From assembly GCA_963810195.1 (NCBI GenBank), contig CAWEMO010000001.1, positions 434,001 through 498,000 on the forward strand: 64,000 nt of DNA, written 5' to 3'. Origin of the DNA: Chersky-840 sp963810195 (GTDB lineage Bacteria; Actinomycetota; Acidimicrobiia; Acidimicrobiales; UBA8190). Below are positions 59,328-64,000 of this stretch, in pieces. The notes under the pieces were generated by a model that worked only from the letters and a program-made list of their open reading frames with translations, had not been told where the DNA came from and made no database searches. Both the position numbers and the translations under genes were made by a program. Numbering within the stretch: the first letter of the stretch is position 1; each line of letters opens with the position of its first letter.

Positions 59328-60485
59328 GTGATGACGTGGAGGCCGTTTTCCGAGGCTGAGAGAGCGGAGATCTGGGACTCGATCGAACGGGGCGAGTCAT
59401 TCCGAGTGATCGGTCGTCGTCTCGGTCGAGCTCACGGCTCGATTCGGACGTTCCTGGTGGACAACGCTGGCCGCCGACCTCGGCCGCCGGGGAGCTCGGA
59501 CCTGCGTCTCACGCTGGCCGAATGTGAGGAGATCTCGAGGGGCCTGGCCGGCGGCCTTTCGCTGCGTGCCATCGCCGCGGGGATGGGCCGGGCACCGTCG
59601 ACGGTGTGTCGAGAGGTGAACACGAACGGCGGCCGGGCGAGCTACCGGGCCCTTCAGGCTGACTGCTCCGCCCGGCGCCGGGCCCGGCGGCCCAAGGTGC
59701 CCAAGCTGGCCGGCTGTCCCCGTTTGCGTCGGGTGGTCGAAGCCGGCCTCGAGAACTACTGGTCGCCGCAGCAGATCTCGGCGTGGTTGGCTCTCGAGTA
59801 TCGACACGACCCGGAGATGCAGGTGAGCCACGAGACCATCTACATGTCGTTGTTCGTCCAGGGTCGAGGCGCTTTGCGCCAGGAGCTGCACCAATGCCTG
59901 CGGACGGGGCGGGCGCTGCGCCGGCCCAAGGGTCGCACCAAGGGCGGGTTCGGCCAAGGCCAGATCACGAACATGGTCATGATCTCCGAGCGTCCCGCCG
60001 AGGCCAAGGACCGGGCCGTGCCCGGGCACTGGGAGGGCGATCTCATCTTTGGCCGGCGCTTGACCACCGTCGGCACCCTGGTGGAGCGCTCGACGCGCTA
60101 TGTAATGCTCTTCGCCCTCCCCAACGGCCACAGTGCCGAGGCGGTGCGCACGGCCATGGCCAAGAAGATCCGCTCGCTCCCCACCGAGCTTCGTCGGTCG
60201 CTCACCTGGGACCAGGGCAAGGAGATGGCCGAGCACGCCAAGTTCACCATCGACACCGGCATCCAGGTCTACTTCTGCGATCCGAAGTCCCCTTGGCAAC
60301 GCGGCAGCAATGAGAACACGAACGGTCTGCTTCGTCAGTACCTGCCTAAGAACACCGACATGTCGACGGTGACGCAGTCGCAGCTCAACGCCATCGCTCG
60401 ATCGCTCAATGGACGGCCTCGACAAACACTTGGCTGGATGTCACCATCTGAGGCGTTCAACGGGGCTGTTGCGATGACCGGCTGA
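59328..60485 (+). CDS. IS30-family transposase
   Basis: 385 residues. The N-terminal HTH region (LTLAECEEISRGLAGGLSLRAIAAGMGRAPSTVCREV) is typical of IS30, including SxxxREV. The DDE triad is D in GHWEGDLIFG, D in SLTWDQGKEM and E in RGSNENTNGLLRQYLPK, the last a hallmark of the family. Start GTG 59328 or ATG 59331. The gene is full length with no breaks, so the element could be active. Confidence 0.95.
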   Translation: MMTWRPFSEAERAEIWDSIERGESFRVIGRRLGRAHGSIRTFLVDNAGRRPRPPGSSDLRLTLAECEEISRGLAGGLSLRAIAAGMGRAPSTVCREVNTNGGRASYRALQADCSARRRARRPKVPKLAGCPRLRRVVEAGLENYWSPQQISAWLALEYRHDPEMQVSHETIYMSLFVQGRGALRQELHQCLRTGRALRRPKGRTKGGFGQGQITNMVMISERPAEAKDRAVPGHWEGDLIFGRRLTTVGTLVERSTRYVMLFALPNGHSAEAVRTAMAKKIRSLPTELRRSLTWDQGKEMAEHAKFTIDTGIQVYFCDPKSPWQRGSNENTNGLLRQYLPKNTDMSTVTQSQLNAIARSLNGRPRQTLGWMSPSEAFNGAVAMTG

Positions 60486-60492
60486 GGCCACA
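60464..60492. repeat. IS30 element, right inverted repeat
   Basis: The complement reads TGTGGCCTCA, then GCC, then GGTCATCGCAACAGCC. It includes the transposase stop codon. Confidence 0.75.
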
Positions 60493-60530
60493 CCGATTAC
60501 GTATTTGATCCGATACGAAAGAGCGCCACC

Positions 60531-60962
60531 TTGGCCACGAACACTCGCTCAGGTAGACCGCTGGTGGAGATTCGATGCGATATCCGCTTCGGCGCCGACG
60601 TGTGTGGGAGGCCGCTGGGGGGAGCGTGGATGACGTCGACAGGGGTGGTCGTTGTCGTCAACCGCCTGAGGCCCGGAGATTTGGTTAGGGCCTATATGCG
60701 GCTCGCATCCCGGCCCGATGAGCGGAGGCGCACTTGGAAGGAGGAGGGTGCGTTCCCCGAGGAACCGGTGCTCCTTGAAGTGGACGGGACCTGGCACACG
60801 GTGCCGGGACCCGAGCGGGTTCCGACCGTCCGGTGTCCCCGCCGGGGGCACGGTCCTCGGGTATTGGAACTTGAGGCCGTCATCGCAAAGGTGGGACTCG
60901 CCCGGTCAACGCGGAAGAGACTGACGATGGGAACGTGTGTGTCTCGCTCGAACAGCGCCTAA
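60531..60962 (+). CDS. Hypothetical protein with Cys pairs
   Basis: 143 residues from a TTG at 60531. Cys occur in EIRCDIRFGADVCGRPL and VRCPRRGHGPRVLELEAV, a spacing that could form a small zinc ribbon; the C-terminal stretch (AVIAKVGLARSTRKRL) is a basic helix. Similar small zinc-ribbon-like proteins occur on actinobacterial mobile elements, but I cannot name a family. It follows the IS30 right end by about 40 bases and precedes the replication-like genes in the same direction. Confidence 0.45.
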   Translation: MATNTRSGRPLVEIRCDIRFGADVCGRPLGGAWMTSTGVVVVVNRLRPGDLVRAYMRLASRPDERRRTWKEEGAFPEEPVLLEVDGTWHTVPGPERVPTVRCPRRGHGPRVLELEAVIAKVGLARSTRKRLTMGTCVSRSNSA

Positions 60963-61060
60963 GCGCAGTGCGAAGGTGGTAGCCTGGCTCTGAAGACAAG
61001 GCCCGGCTGCAGCAGCAGCCGTTTCCTCGCTGGGCACGAGGTACCTCGAAGGAGGGCCTT

Positions 61061-61321
61061 GTGCCTACTTCATCTGACCGCAGCCAGCAGGCGCGCGTCG
61101 CTGCGTACAGCTCGTGGGCGAGGACGCCGGACCCGGTGGCCCGGACCGCCCCTGCCCGGAACAGTTTTCTGGCTCGCTTCGAGCGCGCCGTTGATCCCGC
61201 CGGGGTCCTTCCAGAGCCCGAACGGCAGCGTCGTGCCGAATACGAGAAGAAGGCCTACTTCACTGCCCTGGCCCGCAAGTCAGCCAAGGCCCGCTCTCAG
61301 AAGGCGGGTCGGGTGCGGTGA
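61061..61321 (+). CDS. Small basic hypothetical protein of the mobile region
   Basis: 86 residues: PTSSDRSQQARVAAYSSWAR near the start, then LARFERAVDPAGVLPEPERQ and RRAEYEKKAYFTALARKSAK, rich in Arg, Lys and Ala and mostly helical. GTG 61061 has a strong ribosome site (GAAGGAGGG). The stop overlaps the next gene's GTG, so both are coupled. Such small basic helical proteins are common partners of element-borne replication genes, but no function is shown. The overlapping frame from 61059 is a shadow. Confidence 0.7.
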   Translation: MPTSSDRSQQARVAAYSSWARTPDPVARTAPARNSFLARFERAVDPAGVLPEPERQRRAEYEKKAYFTALARKSAKARSQKAGRVR

Positions 61322-63141
61322 CCGCCGATGACAATGCCCCGGCGGCAACCGGGGCATCTCAGGAGGGCTTGGGCGAGGACTCCAAAAGCCAGTTTAGTAC
61401 CCCACGCGACGAATCGCCTTTCGAGATCGCGTGCGCGCGTCTTTGGAGCGGCGCTGCGTTCACAGCCGAGTTGTACGGCGACCTTCGACGCGATGATTGC
61501 CACCCTACCGATATCGGGCGGTTCGCCTTCCAGATGGGTGTGGACCGCGAGCTGTTCTTGAGAGCCGTGTCTAAACAGCCGCCGGACGAGAAAGTCCTCG
61601 CGGTCCAGGCATTCCTCATGGAACCTCCACCGAGCCCCAGTCTCGATCGAGCCCCGGACTTTCACGACCGCCACCGGCCCGACATCGACACGGCTCAGCC
61701 CGATGCGCGTATCCTCGCCCGCGAGTCATGGGAGGCCCTCGACGCGGCGAATCGACCACCTCAGGTATTTCGGTTCGGGTCCACGTCCGGCTGGGTTGTG
61801 GCCCGCCGTCTTGCCCCGCCATCATTCAACTCGCTGAACCCTGCAAGGTTGTCGTGGCTCATGCGCCGAGTAGCCCGTTTCGTGGTCGAGACCAAGCACG
61901 ACACCGGCGATATCGAGATCCGAGAGGTGAAGGCACCTGAACATGTGGTGTCTGACATGCTTGCGGAACCCCATCCTCCCCTGCAGGACTTGCTCGGTGT
62001 GATGGCTGTCCCGGTATTCGCTCCGACGGGAGAACTACGTGTCGAGTCGGGTTACGACCCCGCCAGTCAGATGTTCGTGTGGACGCATGGGCTGTCCCTC
62101 CCGCTCGTCCCGCGACATCCAACTGCTCGTGATATCGCGCGCGCCCGTCAGGTGATCGAAGTGGAGTTGCTTGGTGACTTCCCATTCGTTGATGAGGCCA
62201 GCAAGGCCCATGCCATCGCCGCCATCTGCCTGCCTCCGGTGCGACCGATGATCTCGGGTCCCACGCCACTTCACCTCATCGACAAGCCGGAACCGGAGAC
62301 GGGCGGCACACTGCTGGCAGAGGCAATCTCCATCCCTGCACTCGGCCGCAGACCCACCATGATCACCGAGACCACTGGTGAGAACGAGTGGCGCTGGAAG
62401 CTGGTGGCCGAACTCAACGTCTCGCGCCCCATTGTGATCATCGACAACGTCGAGCAGAAGCTGGGTTCGTCTGTGTTGAACTCGATGCTGACAATCGACT
62501 CCTACAGCGACCGAGGAGTGGGTGGCTCCGACTCGATCACCGTGCCCATCAGGCAACTCTGGATCGCAACCGGGAACAACGTGCAGTTGAGCGACCAGAT
62601 GGTTCGCCGGGTGATACTGATCCGGTTAGATGCCCATGGCAATCTCTCCGACCGGGCCTTCCGGCACCGCCCCTTGGTCGACTGGGCTCTGGAGCACCGG
62701 AGCACCTTGGTGTGGGCGGTGCTGGTCCTCGTCCAAGCCTGGATCGCACAGGGTTGCCTACCGGGGTCACAGACGCTGAGTACGTACGAGTCCTATGCCC
62801 GGGTCATGGGCGGCATCCTGGAGGTTGCCGGTATCCCCGGTTTCCTTGGCAACCGAGACCAGTTGCGCCAGTTCTCCGACCCCGACACCGACGCCTGGAA
62901 CGGAATCGTCGGACAGTGGTGGGAGGCATTCGGGAGCAAGACGGTGGGCGCTGGCGATCTGCTTACCGTCGCCGAGGGCCATCTCCACGACCTTGGTGAT
63001 TCTCTTCACTCTCGACAGACGAGTTGGGGCGTCAGGCTCAAGGCAAAGAAGGACCGCGTCATCGGCGGCAAGAGGATTGTCTATCTCAGGACAACGCAGG
63101 GGGCGGCCCAATATCAACTCGACGAGGTGAAGGTGTCGTGA
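61318..63141 (+). CDS. Mobile-element helicase/primase-like ATPase with atypical P-loop
   Basis: 607 residues. The C-terminal half resembles the AAA-type helicase part of phage/ICE replication proteins: PRPTMITETTG-type lead, Walker-B-like SRPIVIIDNVEQKLGSS, sensor LWIATGNNVQLSDQMVRRVILIRLD, and a winged-helix-like end (WGVRLKAKKDRVIGGKRIVYLR). Where the P-loop GxxGxGK[T/S]LLA would be, the protein has PEPETGGTLLAEAI, lacking the Lys. The N-terminal half (about 1-230) may be a primase-like or DNA-binding part but has no clear motif. GTG 61318 overlaps the upstream stop. Either the ATPase is altered or this branch uses another residue. Confidence 0.65.
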   Translation: MTADDNAPAATGASQEGLGEDSKSQFSTPRDESPFEIACARLWSGAAFTAELYGDLRRDDCHPTDIGRFAFQMGVDRELFLRAVSKQPPDEKVLAVQAFLMEPPPSPSLDRAPDFHDRHRPDIDTAQPDARILARESWEALDAANRPPQVFRFGSTSGWVVARRLAPPSFNSLNPARLSWLMRRVARFVVETKHDTGDIEIREVKAPEHVVSDMLAEPHPPLQDLLGVMAVPVFAPTGELRVESGYDPASQMFVWTHGLSLPLVPRHPTARDIARARQVIEVELLGDFPFVDEASKAHAIAAICLPPVRPMISGPTPLHLIDKPEPETGGTLLAEAISIPALGRRPTMITETTGENEWRWKLVAELNVSRPIVIIDNVEQKLGSSVLNSMLTIDSYSDRGVGGSDSITVPIRQLWIATGNNVQLSDQMVRRVILIRLDAHGNLSDRAFRHRPLVDWALEHRSTLVWAVLVLVQAWIAQGCLPGSQTLSTYESYARVMGGILEVAGIPGFLGNRDQLRQFSDPDTDAWNGIVGQWWEAFGSKTVGAGDLLTVAEGHLHDLGDSLHSRQTSWGVRLKAKKDRVIGGKRIVYLRTTQGAAQYQLDEVKVS

Positions 63142-63388
63142 ACCTCGCGTGAACCTGGCGTGCGGCGTAAACCAAAGGAGAGTCCAGGTCAAGGCAGTTC
63201 CCACGAACCTCGTGAACTTTGTGAACCTCTTCTAGGTAGGTAGAGATCTTCTGCGGTTCAGAAGAACGTGTCTACGACGGTGGGGGGCCGACCTCGTGGG
63301 CTGAGGTAGCAGAGGTTCAAGAGGTTCACATCGCCCTCGAAACAGCACGAAGGTCCTGTTGGGGGCTTCGCCACCTCGGGTGAACCTC
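63138..63388. repeat. Iteron-like cluster of GTGAACCTC motifs
   Basis: Exact copies start at 63138, 63221 and 63380, with an exact inverted copy (GAGGTTCAC) at 63321-63329. Close variants are at 63149, 63204, 63212 and 63312. The cluster overlaps the end of the helicase-like gene and fills the following non-coding stretch (63142-63670), as iterons of a replication origin would. The rest of that stretch shows no gene. Confidence 0.6.
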
Positions 63389-63670
63389 GGTGGTGTCACT
63401 GTCTCTCAAGTGATCGGCTCCGCCGCTCACTTGGTCCAGCGCCCGTCGGCCCTTCGGGCCGCTGACCTTGGACCCACGAGACACCACCTCGTCCGTCACG
63501 GTTGTCCGCAACGAGAGGTTATGAAATGCCGTCTCCGCTCGCGGGTCTGATGACCCCACGGCTGGCTCATTGTCGCCCCGCGTCAAGGGCGTCCGAGGCT
63601 CCGAGGCATGGGAAGGGGAACGAAACATCAAGTGTCCCCACCTCGACCCCACCGGGTGCACACTGGGGGC

Positions 63671-64000
63671 ATGAGAGATGTCATCGAGATGTCTGGAACG
63701 GCGGATGAGGGCGGCAATGTGGCCGTGATCGATGCCGAGCCGCCGACAGATCCATCGTTCGCGTCCACCCTCACGCCCGAGAAGCGCGAAGAGTTGATCA
63801 TGGTGATGCGCGACGCCAAGGTGTCGTTCACACGTATCGGCGAAATCCTGGGAATCTCGGGCCAGCGAGTGCACCAGATCTATTCGCGGGCTCTGTTGCT
63901 CCATCGTGACAAGTACACACTGGACGTCGCAACGCGCCGTCGTGCCGCGGCCATCAGCCTGATGATGGGGCTGGAGACCATCGAGTACAAGATTCACGAC
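63671..64000 (+). CDS. HTH protein with sigma-region-4-like motif (partial, runs off right edge)
   Basis: 110 codons are visible from ATG 63671. After an acidic N-terminus, LTPEKREELIMVMRDAKVSF leads to TRIGEILGISGQRVHQIYSR, a helix-turn-helix like sigma-factor region 4 or small phage regulators. A basic helix (DVATRRRAAAISLMMGLETI) follows and the frame is open at the edge. It lies just beyond the iteron-like repeats and could regulate the element's replication or excision. Start choice is fair: no other ATG gives a longer sensible protein. Confidence 0.6.
   Translation, partial: MRDVIEMSGTADEGGNVAVIDAEPPTDPSFASTLTPEKREELIMVMRDAKVSFTRIGEILGISGQRVHQIYSRALLLHRDKYTLDVATRRRAAAISLMMGLETIEYKIHD

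Larger units (their letters stand above)
59258..60492 (+). mobile_element. IS30-family insertion sequence, complete
   Basis: A 1235-base element bounded by 29-base imperfect inverted repeats that both begin TGTGGCCTCA and share a CGCAACA core further in. It carries one intact transposase gene whose stop codon lies in the right repeat, as in several IS30-type elements. Flanking CC on both sides could be a 2-base target duplication, too short to be sure. It inserted just behind the broken integrase. Confidence 0.85.

Noticed and set aside
63138..63388. GTGAACC/GGTTCAC motifs as PHO boxes (GTTCACC-type)
   Set aside because: The repeats are spread in both orientations far from any pst promoter and inside a mobile region; an iteron-type role fits better.
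1..64000. CRISPR array or rRNA genes
   Set aside because: I saw no regularly spaced direct repeats with unique spacers and no rRNA-like stretches; the short repeats found are within genes or iteron-like.

Overview
The window is high-GC DNA from an actinomycetote. Supporting signs are a MshC-type mycothiol ligase, a class E sortase, LAXTG wall-sorting tails, a DsrE/DsrC/sulfide:quinone oxidoreductase set, an acid-type sedolisin, and GYxLVGxDGGxFxFGDAPF propeller repeats that I associate with Acidimicrobiia. I infer an acidimicrobial, possibly acid-tolerant, lineage; the sequence alone does not prove it.

Layout. (1) 1-7 kb: surface glycan genes: a partial proline-rich protein at the left edge, a cellulose-synthase-like GT2, a secreted GH5-like hydrolase, a GT-C-like membrane transferase and a GT2-GtrA fusion. 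(2) 7.4-29 kb: the most unusual region. Three secreted proteins share a neocarzinostatin-like beta domain. They are interleaved with three PstS-like binding proteins and a PstC-PstA-PstB transporter, and followed by an exosortase fused to an EpsI-like domain and a class E sortase. From 10.3 to 24.3 kb the genes are all on the + strand and mostly overlap by 1-4 bases, so they look like one translationally coupled operon. Four products end in LAXTG + hydrophobic segment + Arg tail (sortase type). Two products of the region (7.5 and 28.5 kb) end in PE[A/V]P + hydrophobic segment + Arg tail (exosortase type). I read this as a self-contained surface-display locus encoding both anchoring enzymes, their probable substrates and an ABC importer. 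A GH26-like glycosidase and two related coiled-coil proteins lie beside it.

(3) 29-38.7 kb: an orphan OmpR/PhoB-type regulator, two membrane proteins sharing a DUF2510-like motif, a DUF3892 protein, a sedolisin with a propeller tail, and a phospholipase C-type phosphoesterase lipoprotein. (4) 38.7-48 kb: MarR, TetR and LysR regulators each divergent from a likely target, a CoA-disulfide-reductase/rhodanese, two methyltransferases, and tRNA-Gly with an integrase remnant at its 3' end. (5) 48-58 kb: sulfide/persulfide metabolism: MmpL-type transporter, TauE-like transporter, rhodanese, rhodanese-persulfide dioxygenase and a CstR-like repressor with three matching operator palindromes, then a minus-strand run of PIG-L deacetylase, SQR, DsrC, DsrE, MshC and NUDIX that links sulfide oxidation with mycothiol. 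(6) 58-64 kb: tRNA-Pro, a frameshifted tyrosine recombinase, a complete IS30-family element, and mobile-element genes (small basic protein, helicase/primase-like protein, iteron-like repeats, HTH protein) running off the right edge.

All family assignments come from reading motifs by eye; no database search was run.
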